DNA from: Microbacterium sufflavum
Lineage (GTDB): Bacteria > Actinomycetota > Actinomycetes > Actinomycetales > Microbacteriaceae
DNA: 64,000 nt
NCBI RefSeq assembly: GCF_023091155.1
Contig: NZ_JAHWXK010000001.1
Span: 1,488,001-1,552,000 of the forward strand
Direction of reading: 5' to 3'
Positions 8,446 through 17,862 of the stretch are shown piece by piece. Within the stretch, counting starts at the first letter, position 1. Each line of letters starts with the position of its first letter. The position numbers and the translations under genes are program-made. The notes under the pieces were generated by a model, which saw nothing but the letters and a program-made list of their open reading frames with translations, made no database searches and was not told the DNA's origin.

Positions 8446-9331
8446 CCTGACCACCACCGCCCTCGTCACCACCGCCCGCCCGCGCGGGCGCCGGGTGTCG
8501 CGACGCGGACGCCGCCGCCTCACGGCCGTCGTGTGCGCGGTGCTGCTCGTGCTCGTGATGGCGTTCTTCCTGGCGCCGTTCCTGTGGATGTTCGTGTTCA
8601 GCGTGTATCCGTCGAGCGCGCTGCAGGGCCGTACCCCCGACCTGTCGCCGTCCCTGCTGACCGTGGAGTCCTACGTGCGCCTGCTGTCGGACGGCAGCTT
8701 CCTCACCCCGATGGCGAACTCCGCGATCGTCGGCATCTCCACCACGATCATCTGCATGACCGTGGGCGCGGCCTGCGCCTACGCGATCGCCCGCTTCAAG
8801 TTCCGCGGTCGCCAGCCGCTGCTGCTGAGCATGATGACCGTGCAGGCGATCCCCGTGATCGTGCTCGCGGTGCCCCTGTTCATCCTGCTGCGCTCGGTCG
8901 GCCTCTACGACCAGCTGCTCGGGCTGATCGCGACGTACACGGCGTTCATCCTGCCGCTCGTGATCTGGATGCTGGTCGGGTTCTTCGAGGACATCCCGCC
9001 GAGCCTGGAACGCGCCGCCCGCATCGACGGGTGCAACCGGTTCCAGATCATGTACCGGATCGCCTTCCCGCTCGCCGCGCCCGGCATGGCGGCGACCGCG
9101 ATCCTGGCGTTCATCACCAGCTGGAGCGACTTCTTCCTGGCGAAGGTGCTGACGTCGAACAACGCCGTGACCCTGCCGGTGAAGACCGCGGCGTTCCAGG
9201 GGCTGTTCGCGATGGACTACACGTCCGCGGCGACGGCGGGAGTGATCACGGCCATCCCGGTCCTGATCCTCACCCTCGTGGCACAGAAATGGATCATCCG
9301 CGGTATGACCGAGGGTGCGGTGAAAGGCTGA
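8438..9331 (+). CDS. Carbohydrate ABC permease (MalG/UgpE type)
   Basis: 297 residues. A basic, Arg-rich N-terminus precedes the first helix; the EAA loop reads E-R-A-A-R-I-D-G-C-N-R-F. The protein fits the MalG-type subunit that pairs with the preceding MalF-type permease. Its stop is 2 bp before the ATPase start. Confidence 0.93.
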   Translation: MPDLTTTALVTTARPRGRRVSRRGRRRLTAVVCAVLLVLVMAFFLAPFLWMFVFSVYPSSALQGRTPDLSPSLLTVESYVRLLSDGSFLTPMANSAIVGISTTIICMTVGAACAYAIARFKFRGRQPLLLSMMTVQAIPVIVLAVPLFILLRSVGLYDQLLGLIATYTAFILPLVIWMLVGFFEDIPPSLERAARIDGCNRFQIMYRIAFPLAAPGMAATAILAFITSWSDFFLAKVLTSNNAVTLPVKTAAFQGLFAMDYTSAATAGVITAIPVLILTLVAQKWIIRGMTEGAVKG

Positions 9332-9333
9332 TC

Positions 9334-10419
9334 ATGGCACAGATCGAACTGGTGGGCGTCGAGAAGTCGTACGGACGCCCGAGGCGCGGGCACGAGGCCC
9401 GCAAGGCGGTCTCCGACCTCAGCTACGTGATCGAGGACGGGCACTTCGTCTCGCTGCTCGGTCCCTCCGGCTGCGGCAAGACCACCACGCTCGACATGAT
9501 CGCCGGACTGGAGGACATCTCGGGCGGGGAGATCCTCATCGACGGGCGGCGGGTCGACGACCTCGACCCCGACAAGCGCGACCTGGCGTTCGTGTTCCAG
9601 GACTACGCGCTGTATCCGCACATGAGCGTCTACGAGAACATCGCGTTCGGGCTGCGCATGCGCAAGGTCGCCAAGGACGAGATCGACCGTCGGGTGCGCG
9701 ACGCCGCCCGACGGCTCGACATCGCCCACGTGCTCGACGTGAAGCCCAAGAGCCTGTCGGGTGGACAGCGGCAGCGCGTCGCCCTCGCCCGCGCCATTGC
9801 CCGGCGCCCCGCGGTGTTCCTGTTCGACGAGCCGCTGTCGAACCTCGACGCGCTGCTGCGCGACCAGACCCGCAGCGAGCTCAAGGTGCTGCACCGCGAG
9901 CTCGGCGCGACCAGCGTCTACGTCACGCACGACCAGGAGGAGGCCATGACGCTCTCCGACCGGATCGCCGTGATGAGCCGCGGACGGCTGGAGCAGTACG
10001 GCAGCCCGTACGAGGTGTACCACGAGCCGGCGACCGAGTTCGTGGCGTCGTTCGTGGGCAAACCGCGCATGAACCTGTTCACGGCGAAGCGGGGCGAGCG
10101 TGGCAGGCACGTGCTCCCGGGGACCGCGTTCGGCGTGGAGTCGGGTGCGCTGCCCGAGGAGATCCGCGTCGGACTGCGCCCGGAGGAGTGCGACCTGCGG
10201 CGACCGCTGGCCGGTGAGCAGCCGCACGGCACCGTCGTCGCGGTGGAGCCGCTCGGCAACGTCTCCGACGTGCACCTCACGATGGGCGACGTCGAGTTCC
10301 TCGTGCGCGTCCCCGGGTTCGGCTCCTACGGCGTCGGCGACGCGGTGGTGGTCGACCTGACCCGCGCGCGCCTGCACTGCTTCGACCCCGAGACCGGGAG
10401 GCGCCTCGCCGTGTCGTGA
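9334..10419 (+). CDS. Sugar ABC transporter ATPase, UgpC/MsmK-like
   Basis: 361 residues. Walker A GPSGCGKT at 43-50, the Q-loop V-F-Q-D-Y-A-L-Y-P-H, signature LSGGQ at 141-145, Walker B V-F-L-F-D-E-P near 161-167, and the H-loop Y-V-T-H-D-Q. A C-terminal TOBE/OB region (about 240-361) is typical of the MalK/UgpC branch, where it can take regulatory contacts. It energises the two permeases upstream. The second sugar transporter in this window has no ATPase, so this protein, or a chromosomal MsiK-like one, may serve both. Confidence 0.94.
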   Translation: MAQIELVGVEKSYGRPRRGHEARKAVSDLSYVIEDGHFVSLLGPSGCGKTTTLDMIAGLEDISGGEILIDGRRVDDLDPDKRDLAFVFQDYALYPHMSVYENIAFGLRMRKVAKDEIDRRVRDAARRLDIAHVLDVKPKSLSGGQRQRVALARAIARRPAVFLFDEPLSNLDALLRDQTRSELKVLHRELGATSVYVTHDQEEAMTLSDRIAVMSRGRLEQYGSPYEVYHEPATEFVASFVGKPRMNLFTAKRGERGRHVLPGTAFGVESGALPEEIRVGLRPEECDLRRPLAGEQPHGTVVAVEPLGNVSDVHLTMGDVEFLVRVPGFGSYGVGDAVVVDLTRARLHCFDPETGRRLAVS

Positions 10420-10431
10420 GCCGGTTCCTCG

Positions 10432-10454
10432 CGCGGGTTCCACGGACTCCCGCG
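10432..10454 (+). terminator. Weak hairpin after the sugar ATPase gene
   Basis: CGCGGG and CCCGCG, 11 nt apart, lie 13 bp after the ATPase stop. The stem is only 6 bp with no T-run, so this is tentative. The next gene starts 86 bp further on. Confidence 0.35.
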
Positions 10455-10539
10455 TTCCGGTTCAGCGGGTTCACAGGGTTAGGGTGGATGGTCGGCGGCC
10501 GCCGGGTCGCCCCATCCGAACCTCCGAGGAGCACTCGAC

Positions 10540-12014
10540 GTGAGCCGAAATCCATCCTCCACGGCGCGCCGCCTGCGCCGCTTCGCCCGGACGGCGACCG
10601 CCTCCGCGCTCGCCGCGCTCGTCGCCGCCGGGGCGCTCCTCGCCGGAGCCGCGCCCGCCGCGGCCGAGGGCGAGACCTACGTGATCGGCACCGACACCAC
10701 GTTCGCCCCGTTCGAGTTCACGGACGCGAACGGCGAGCTCGTCGGCATCGACATGGACCTGCTGCGCGCGATCGCGAAGGACCAGGGCTTCGAGGTCGAG
10801 ATCCGCCAGCTGGGCTTCGACGCCGCCGTGCAGGCCCTCCAGTCCAACCAGGTCGACGCGGTGATGGCCGGCATGTCGATCACCGAGGAGCGCCAGCAGA
10901 CGTTCGACTTCAGCGACCCGTACTTCACCAGCGGGGTGCAGCTGGGGGTGCTGGAGTCCAGCGACATCGAGTCGCTCGACGACCTCGACGGCAAGGCGGT
11001 CGCGGTCAAGACCGGCACGCAGGGCCAGACCTTCGCCGAGGAGAACCAGGAGAAGTACGGCTTCCGCATCACGCCGTACCAGGACACGACCGACATGGTC
11101 GACGCCGTGAAGGCCGGGCAGGCCGTCGGCTACTTCGAGGACTTCCCGGTGCTCGCGTACGGCATCCAGCAGGGGTCGGGCTTCCGGCTGATCGGCGACC
11201 CGGAGCTCGGCGGCGAGTACGGCTTCGCGGTCAACAAGGGGCAGAACGCCGAGCTGCTGAAGATGTTCAACGCGGGGCTCGCGAACCTCCAGGACTCGGG
11301 CGAGTACGACGAGATCGTCGACACGTACCTCGCCTCGGGTGAGGGCGAGCCGAGCGCGCAGCCCACCGACATCATCTCCGTCGCGGTGAAGTACTGGCCC
11401 GCGCTCATGCAGGGTCTGTGGCTCACGATCCTCGCCACGATCGTCGCGGTGGTCGCGGCCTTCATCCTCGGCATCATCTTCGGCTTCGGGCGCATCTCGA
11501 AGTTCGCGCCGTTCCGCTGGGTCGCCACGGCCTACGTGTACGTCTTCCGCGGCACCCCGATCCTGATCCAGGCGTTCTTCGTCTTCTTCGCGATCCCGCA
11601 GCTGATCCCCGACCTGAAGTTCGACCCGTTCGTGGCCGGCGCGATCACCCTGTCGCTCAACACCGGTGCGTACATGACCGAGATCATCCGCGGCGGCATC
11701 CAGGCGGTCGACCCCGGTCAGGCCGAGGCCTCGCGTTCGCTGGGCCTGAGCCACTGGAAGACGATGCGCAAGGTCGTGCTGCCGCAGGCGTTCCGCATCA
11801 TGATCCCCTCGTTCGTGAACCAGGGCATCATCACCCTCAAGGACACCTCGCTCATCAGCGTGATCGGCCTCGCGGAGCTGACCTTCGTGTCGCGCCAGAT
11901 CATCGCCTCCACCTACCTGTCGGCGCAGGTGCTCACCATCGTCGCCATCATCTACTTCGTCGTGATCACGCTGCTGACGCTGCTCGCGAACCGCCTGGAG
12001 AGGACGCTCAACGC

Positions 12015-12018
<4 letters not shown>
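10540..12018 (+). CDS. Polar amino acid ABC transporter: fused binding protein and permease
   Basis: 492 residues. A Sec signal peptide (cleavage near A-A-A, residues 40-42) leads into a family 3 binding domain (about 45-270; [20 protein letters not shown]). A HisM/GlnP-type permease domain (about 285-488) follows with R-G-T-P-I-L-I-Q and the EAA-like E-A-S-R-S-L-G-L loop. The binding domain is therefore tethered to the channel, as in GlnPQ of Gram-positives. GTG start after a GAGGA ribosome-binding site. It overlaps the ATPase gene by 4 bp. The substrate is probably glutamine, glutamate or a similar amino acid. Confidence 0.94.
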
Positions 12019-12743
<725 letters not shown>

Positions 12744-12779
12744 CCGTACGCATCCGCGTCGTTCCGCGAAAGGAGCGGG

Positions 12780-14087
12780 CTACTCGCGGACGGGTGCGGG
12801 GTGGCGACGGATGGTCGCGCTGACCAGCGCCGCGACGGCGCAGAGGCCGGCCGCGGCGAACCACGCGACCGTGTACTGACCGGTGTGGTCGCGCACGAGC
12901 CCCGCGAGGATCGAGGCGATGCCCGCACCGATCTGATGGGCGGCGAACACCCAGCCGAACACCAGCGGGCCGCGGTCGCCGAACACCTCGCGGCACAGCG
13001 CGATCGTCGGCGGCACCGTGGCGACCCAGTCGAGGCCGTAGATCACGATGAACACGATGATGCTGGGCTGCACCTCGGCCGACAGCAGGCTGGGCAGGAA
13101 CAGCAGGCTCACCCCGCGCAGGGCGTAGTACGCGGCGAGCAGGATGCGCGGGTTGACGCGGTCGGTCAGCCAGCCGGAGAACACGGTGCCCGCGATGTCG
13201 AAGATCCCGACCACGGCCAGGAGTCCGGCGGCGGTCGTGGTCGGCATGCCGTGGTCGTGCGCGCTGGGGATGAAGTGCGTGCCGATCAGGCCGTTGGTGG
13301 TCGCGCCGCAGATCGCGAAGCCGATCGCGAGGGCCCAGAACGTCTTGGTGCGGGCGGCCTCGCGGAGCGTGCGGAGGGCGAGGGCGGCGGCACCCCAGGC
13401 GTTGCCTCGGGGCAGGGGTGCCGGTGGGGAGGCGGGCGCGGGCTCGCCGTACCGTCCGACGCCGAGGTCGCTCGGGCGGTTGCGCACGAAGATCCACACC
13501 AGGGGCGCGACCGCGAGCGCGCCGCCCGCGATGATGAACGACGCCCCTCGCCAGCCGATGTCCTCCGCCGCGGCCGCGATGACCGGCAGGAAGATCAGCT
13601 GTCCGGTGGCGCTGCCCGCGGTGAGCACGCCGGACACGAGACCGCGGCGCGTCGCGAACCAGGTGTCGGTGATGGTCGCAGCGAACACGAGCGCCATCGA
13701 CCCGGTGCCGAGTCCGATCAGCACGCCCCACGTGAGGATGAGCTGCGCGGGGGTGGCGACGAGCACGCTCAGGGCGGCGCCCGCACCGATCACGAACAGG
13801 GCGGTGACGGTGACCGCGCGGATGCCGAAGCGTTGCATGAGCGCGGCCGCGAAGGGGGCGATCAGCCCGTACAGCAGCAGGTTGACGGAGACCGCGAGCG
13901 ACAGCTCGGCCGTCGTCCAGCCGAACTCCTCCTCCAGCGGCACCATGAGCACGCCCGGCGCCGCCCGGAACCCCGCGGCGCCGATCAGGGCGATGAGGGC
14001 GACGAGCGCGACCGTCCAGGCGGGGTGGAGGCGGCGACGGCGTGCAGGTGGGTCCTGTACGGGCTCGTCGACGGACTCGGCGGTCAT
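12780..14087 (-). CDS. MFS transporter, OFA/monocarboxylate-like
   Basis: 435 residues, 12 predicted membrane helices in two halves joined by a Pro/Ala-rich loop. The first helix and loop (G-F-R-A-A-P-G-V-L-M-V-P-L-E-E-E-F-G-W) resemble monocarboxylate or oxalate/formate-type MFS proteins. The MTAESVDEP start overlaps the HxlR-type regulator stop by 4 bp, so the two are co-translated. The transported compound is unknown. Confidence 0.88.
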   Translation of the reverse strand: MTAESVDEPVQDPPARRRRLHPAWTVALVALIALIGAAGFRAAPGVLMVPLEEEFGWTTAELSLAVSVNLLLYGLIAPFAAALMQRFGIRAVTVTALFVIGAGAALSVLVATPAQLILTWGVLIGLGTGSMALVFAATITDTWFATRRGLVSGVLTAGSATGQLIFLPVIAAAAEDIGWRGASFIIAGGALAVAPLVWIFVRNRPSDLGVGRYGEPAPASPPAPLPRGNAWGAAALALRTLREAARTKTFWALAIGFAICGATTNGLIGTHFIPSAHDHGMPTTTAAGLLAVVGIFDIAGTVFSGWLTDRVNPRILLAAYYALRGVSLLFLPSLLSAEVQPSIIVFIVIYGLDWVATVPPTIALCREVFGDRGPLVFGWVFAAHQIGAGIASILAGLVRDHTGQYTVAWFAAAGLCAVAALVSATIRRHPAPVRE

Positions 14088-14563
14088 GCGTTCGCCCCGG
14101 TGTGCAGCGCGAACGGCTGGCCGCCCATGCTGCGCCGGGCCCACCGGGTGCTGTGCGCGTCGAGCGGGGCGCCGCAGTGCGCGCACCAGTCCACGGAGAC
14201 GGCGGTGTCACCGCAGCGCGCGCACGAGACCTCGAGCCCCCAGGGGCCGTCCGGATCGGTCGTGCGGCTGAAGCGGGCGTACGCGTGGAGGATCGGCAGC
14301 GTCGCGAGTCCGGCGTCGGTCAGGCGGTAGCCGCTGCGAGCCTCGCTCGGGTCTTCGCGGGTCAGGAGCCCGGCGTCGTGCATGGCGGTGAGCCGGCGCG
14401 ACAGCACGGAGTCGGCGGCACCCGTGGCCGCGCGCAGCTCGTCGAAGCGGGTGCGGCCGGAGAACAGCTCTCGAAGAAGAAGGAGGACCCAGGGGTCGGC
14501 GAGCACGTCGGCCGAGCGGGCGATCGGGCACGTCGCGGACGACCAGTCGGAACGGAGGGGCAT
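14084..14563 (-). CDS. HxlR-type winged-helix regulator with C-terminal zinc-ribbon-like motif
   Basis: 159 residues. The HxlR HTH covers about residues 10-100: C-P-I-A-R-S-A-D-V-L-A-D-P-W-V-L-L-L-L-R-E-L, R-F-D-E-L-R, a recognition helix with S-R-R-L, and the Y-R-L-T-D-A-G wing. After it, C-A-R-C and C-A-H-C pairs suggest a small zinc ribbon, an addition seen in some HxlR-like proteins. It overlaps and probably controls the MFS gene. The ATG is preceded by promoter elements spaced for a leaderless transcript, with a dyad on top of them. Confidence 0.88.
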   Translation of the reverse strand: MPLRSDWSSATCPIARSADVLADPWVLLLLRELFSGRTRFDELRAATGAADSVLSRRLTAMHDAGLLTREDPSEARSGYRLTDAGLATLPILHAYARFSRTTDPDGPWGLEVSCARCGDTAVSVDWCAHCGAPLDAHSTRWARRSMGGQPFALHTGANA

Positions 14564-14569
14564 GCCGTC

Positions 14570-14598
14570 ACTTTCTTGAAGAAAGTCGGCGGTGTCAA
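14570..14598 (-). promoter_or_regulatory. Leaderless promoter with overlapping dyad operator for the HxlR/MFS operon
   Basis: On the minus strand TTGACA (14598-14593) and GAAAGT (14575-14570) are 17 bp apart, and the ATG begins 7 bp past the -10, so transcription should start at the A of the start codon. A perfect dyad, ACTTTCTT and AAGAAAGT around one base (14570-14586), covers the -10 and part of the spacer, which is ideal for repression by the HxlR protein. Confidence 0.65.
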
Positions 14599-14668
14599 GC
14601 CGGTCCCCGCAGAACGGCAGGATTCGCGCGACCCCTGTCGCGAACGCTCCCTCCCGCGGGGCCGCGCG

Positions 14669-15946
14669 CTACTCGGCGACGCGGGCGGCGATGTCGCTGC
14701 GGAAGTGCGCGCCCTCGAGTCGGATGCGCGCGATCGCGTCGTACGCGCGGTCGCGCGCCGTGCGGAAGTCCGGGGCGACGGCGACCACGTTCAGCACGCG
14801 GCCGCCCGTGGCGATGAGGGAGCCTCCGGGCGCGTCGGGGCTTGCGGTCGCGGCGTGCACCAGGCGCACACCCTCGACCTCGGCCGCCGCGTCCAGGCCC
14901 TCGATCGGACGGCCGGTCTGCGGCGACTCCGGGTAGCCCTCGCTCGCGAGCACCACGGTGATGGCGGCGTCGTCACGGAACTCCGGCTCCGGCTGATCCT
15001 CGAGCGTGCCCGAGGCCGCGGCGAACAGCAACTGCGACAGCGGGGTCTGCAGCCGCGGCAGCACGACCTGCGTCTCGGGGTCGCCGAAGCGCGCGTTGAA
15101 CTCGATCACCCGCACGCCGTTCGGGGTGAGGATGAGCCCGGCGTACAGCAGCCCGATGAACGGCGTGCCCTCCGCGTCGAGCTGCCGGACCACGGGGAGC
15201 GCCACGTCGCGCGTGACCTCCTCGACGAAGGCCTGCTCGCTGCCGAACTGCTCCGCGAGCCACGGCAGCGGGGAGTACGCGCCCATGCCGCCCGTGTTGG
15301 GACCGGCGTCGCCGTCGTACGCCCGCTTGAAGTCCTGCGCGGGGCTGAGCGCCCGCACGGTGTCGCCGTCGCTCAGGAAGAACAGCGACACCTCGGGACC
15401 GGACAGGAACTCCTCCACGAGCACGGGCCCGGCGGGAAGATACTGCGCGGCGTGCGCGAGCGCCTCGGCGCGGTCGTCCGTCACGATCACGCCCTTGCCC
15501 GCGGCGAGCCCGTCGGCCTTGACCACGTACGGGGCGCCCAGGTCGTCGAACGCGGCCTCGACCTCAGCGGTCGTCGCCGCACGCACGGCCCGCCCGGTCG
15601 GCACGCCCGCGGCGTCCATGACCCGCTTGGCGAACGACTTCGACCCCTCCAGCTGCGCCGCGGCCCTGCCCGGTCCGAACACGGGGATGCCGCGCTCGCG
15701 GAGCTCGTCGGCGACACCGGCGACCAGTGGAGCCTCCGGCCCGATCACGACGAGGTCGACCGCGTGCTCGTTCGCGAACGCCGTGACCGCGGCCGCGTCG
15801 AGCGGGTCGACCGACACGGGCGTCGCGTCGTGCGCGATGCCGGCGTTGCCCGGGGCGACGACGATCTCGTGCTCCACCTCCTCTGCGCGCAGGGCGAGGA
15901 TGATCGCGTGCTCACGGGCACCGGAACCGAGGACGAGGATCTTCAC
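14669..15946 (-). CDS. purD: Phosphoribosylamine-glycine ligase PurD (GARS)
   Basis: 425 residues, normal for GARS. It ligates glycine to phosphoribosylamine with ATP in step 2 of purine synthesis. The N-terminal G-S-G-A-R-E-H-A motif, the K-A-D-G-L-A-A-G-K-G-V ATP-grasp loop, the G-P-E-V-S-L-F-F segment, N-T-G-G-M-G-A-Y-S-P and the F-N-A-R-F-G-D-P-E-T-Q metal site are all intact. It is a single gene, not fused to purM, and lies upstream of a NUDIX gene on the opposite side of the strand order with a 48-bp gap. Confidence 0.97.
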   Translation of the reverse strand: MKILVLGSGAREHAIILALRAEEVEHEIVVAPGNAGIAHDATPVSVDPLDAAAVTAFANEHAVDLVVIGPEAPLVAGVADELRERGIPVFGPGRAAAQLEGSKSFAKRVMDAAGVPTGRAVRAATTAEVEAAFDDLGAPYVVKADGLAAGKGVIVTDDRAEALAHAAQYLPAGPVLVEEFLSGPEVSLFFLSDGDTVRALSPAQDFKRAYDGDAGPNTGGMGAYSPLPWLAEQFGSEQAFVEEVTRDVALPVVRQLDAEGTPFIGLLYAGLILTPNGVRVIEFNARFGDPETQVVLPRLQTPLSQLLFAAASGTLEDQPEPEFRDDAAITVVLASEGYPESPQTGRPIEGLDAAAEVEGVRLVHAATASPDAPGGSLIATGGRVLNVVAVAPDFRTARDRAYDAIARIRLEGAHFRSDIAARVAE

Positions 15947-15994
15947 CCGTCCAGCCTACCGAGGCCGGTACGGCGGGTTTCGGCCGCCCGCGCG

Positions 15995-16669
15995 TCACAG
16001 CTCGATGGGCCGCTCCACGGTCGCATCCCACGGCACCGTCCAGCCGGTGGCGTCGAACAGGGCATCGAGCACCATGGCCGTAAACCCCCACACGATGGTG
16101 CCGTCCACGTCGAACGCCGGGCCGCGGAACGTGCGGCCCATCCGCGACAGCGTCGAGGTGAACCGGGTCGCGGGGTCGAGCAGCTGGGCCACCGGCACGC
16201 GGAACACCTCGACGGTCTCCGCATGATCGACGGCGACGACCCGCGACGGCGACTGCCACCACGCGAGCACGGGCGTGACGAGGTGGTTGCTCGCGGCGAG
16301 CGGGATGACCGGGAGGGTCGACAGCACCTCGACCCCCGCGGGGTCGAGTCCCGTCTCCTCCTCGGCCTCGCGCAGCGCGGTGGCCACGGCATCCGCGTCG
16401 GTCGGCTCGACGCGACCACCGGGGAACGATACCTGCCCGGGGTGCGACGACAGCGTGGGGGCGCGGCGCTGCAGCAGCACGTCGAGGTCGCGCGAGACGG
16501 CGGCGTCGGCGGCGGGGGCCGGGGTGCGGTCGAGCACGCCGAACAGGATGAGCACGGCGGCGTCGTGCGCGGTGCGCGGGTCGGCGAGCGGCGGGATCGG
16601 CACGCCCCAGGTGTGATCCGTGGCGGCGGCGAGCAGCTCGGCGCGCGCGCCCTGGGGGTGCATGCTCAT
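15995..16669 (-). CDS. NUDIX hydrolase, CoA pyrophosphatase (NudL/PCD1) type
   Basis: 224 residues. The NUDIX box reads G-R-V-E-P-T-D-A-D-A-V-A-T-A-L-R-E-A-E-E-E-T-G, and the preceding H-P-G-Q-V-S-F-P-G-G matches the UPF0035/NudL motif seen in enzymes that cleave CoA and its derivatives. The catalytic Glu residues are present. Two Met codons lie six bases apart at the start; I took the outer one. CoA specificity follows from the subfamily motif and was not tested. Confidence 0.88.
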   Translation of the reverse strand: MSMHPQGARAELLAAATDHTWGVPIPPLADPRTAHDAAVLILFGVLDRTPAPAADAAVSRDLDVLLQRRAPTLSSHPGQVSFPGGRVEPTDADAVATALREAEEETGLDPAGVEVLSTLPVIPLAASNHLVTPVLAWWQSPSRVVAVDHAETVEVFRVPVAQLLDPATRFTSTLSRMGRTFRGPAFDVDGTIVWGFTAMVLDALFDATGWTVPWDATVERPIEL

Positions 16670-16723
16670 ACCCCGAGCTTAGGCCGCGGCCGGGTGCGGG
16701 GGCCGCGGTTCTAGGGTGGAGCC

Positions 16724-17092
16724 ATGGCGAGGAAGATCGACATCATCGACGGTCGTGCGGCGCTCGACGCCGTCCGGGCGGCGGAGGCGGCGGGCGAGAG
16801 GCCCCCGCGCACGTCGCTCGCGACCGCGGTGCGGTATCTGCTGCAGCTGCTCGACGAGAAGGCACCGGGCAACAGCGTCGAGGTGCGGGTGCCGCCGTTC
16901 GGGGCCGTGCAGGTGATCCAGGGCCCGCGGCACACCAGGGGCACCCCGCCGAACGTCGTGGAGATGGACGCGGCGACCTGGATCGCGGTCGCCACGGGGG
17001 CCGAGGCCTGGACCGCCGCGGCCGAGTCCGGTCGGGTGCACGCCTCCGGCACCAGGGCCGACCTCGCCGGGGTGCTGCCGCTGCGGCCCTAG
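16724..17092 (+). CDS. SCP2-like sterol carrier family protein, small
   Basis: 122 residues. The sequence A-R-K-I-D-I-I-D-G-R-A-A-L with V-E-V-R-V-P-P-F-G-A-V-Q and the D-A-A-T-W-I-A-V-A-T-G segment matches the actinobacterial 'sterol carrier family protein', often found near purine genes. It should fold as a single SCP2-like lipid-binding domain; the ligand is unknown. Its stop TAG shares the palindrome CTAG with the stop of the convergent hmuV, so the two reading frames overlap by 4 bp with no room for a terminator. Confidence 0.8.
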   Translation: MARKIDIIDGRAALDAVRAAEAAGERPPRTSLATAVRYLLQLLDEKAPGNSVEVRVPPFGAVQVIQGPRHTRGTPPNVVEMDAATWIAVATGAEAWTAAAESGRVHASGTRADLAGVLPLRP

Positions 17093-17862
17093 CGTCGCGC
17101 GACCACGAGGGGCACGCCCGTGGCCGGGTGGGGGAACACGTCGACGGGTTGCCCGTAGATCCGCTCGATCCGGGAGGCCGTGAGCACCTCGGCCGGGGCT
17201 CCGCTGGCGGTGACGCGGCCGTCCGCGAGCAGGGTCACGCGGTCGGCGTGCGCGAGCGCGGCATTCAGGTCGTGCAGCACGATGGCCACCGCGGCCCCCT
17301 CGGCGGCGCGGGCGCGGAGGAGCCGCATGACGTCTTCGTGGTGCTTGAGGTCGAGGGCCGCGGTGGGCTCGTCCAGCAGCAGCACGCCGGTGCTCTGGGC
17401 GATCACCCGGGCCAGGGCCACGCGGGCGCGCTCGCCGCCGGAGAGGGAGGGCACCGCGCGGGGCCCGAGCGCCGTGACCTCGGTCTGCGTCATGGCGTCC
17501 GCGACGATCCGGTCGTCGTCGTCGGCCGCGGGGGTGCGTGCCCACGGGGTGCGGCCCATGCGCACGACCTGTTCCGCGGTGAACGGAAAGGTGACCGTGT
17601 TCTCCTGCAGCAGCACGGCCCGCTGCTGCGCGAGGGCACGCGGCCGCAGGTCTCGCAGCGGGCGGCCGTCGAGGAGCACCACCCCGGAGGCCGGGGCGAC
17701 GTCGCCCGCCAGCACGCCGAACAGGGTGGACTTGCCCGCGCCGTTCGGTCCGACGAGCGCGTGCACCTCGCCCGCGTGCACGTCGATCGAGGCGTCGTGG
17801 AGGATGGTGCGTCCCTCGCCCACGCGCACCGTGAGCCCGGTGCCCTGCAGCCGCGGCATCAT
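17089..17862 (-). CDS. hmuV: Heme ABC transporter ATPase HmuV
   Basis: 257 residues. Walker A G-P-N-G-A-G-K-S, signature L-S-G-G-E-R-A-R-V-A-L-A-R-V, Walker B V-L-L-L-D-E-P-T and H-loop V-L-H-D-L-N place it in the FecE/HmuV group. Its start overlaps the permease stop by 4 bp, making the third gene of a hmuT-hmuU-hmuV operon. A first ATG directly precedes the MPRLQ methionine; I used it because it forms the ATGA overlap. Confidence 0.93.
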   Translation of the reverse strand: MMPRLQGTGLTVRVGEGRTILHDASIDVHAGEVHALVGPNGAGKSTLFGVLAGDVAPASGVVLLDGRPLRDLRPRALAQQRAVLLQENTVTFPFTAEQVVRMGRTPWARTPAADDDDRIVADAMTQTEVTALGPRAVPSLSGGERARVALARVIAQSTGVLLLDEPTAALDLKHHEDVMRLLRARAAEGAAVAIVLHDLNAALAHADRVTLLADGRVTASGAPAEVLTASRIERIYGQPVDVFPHPATGVPLVVARR

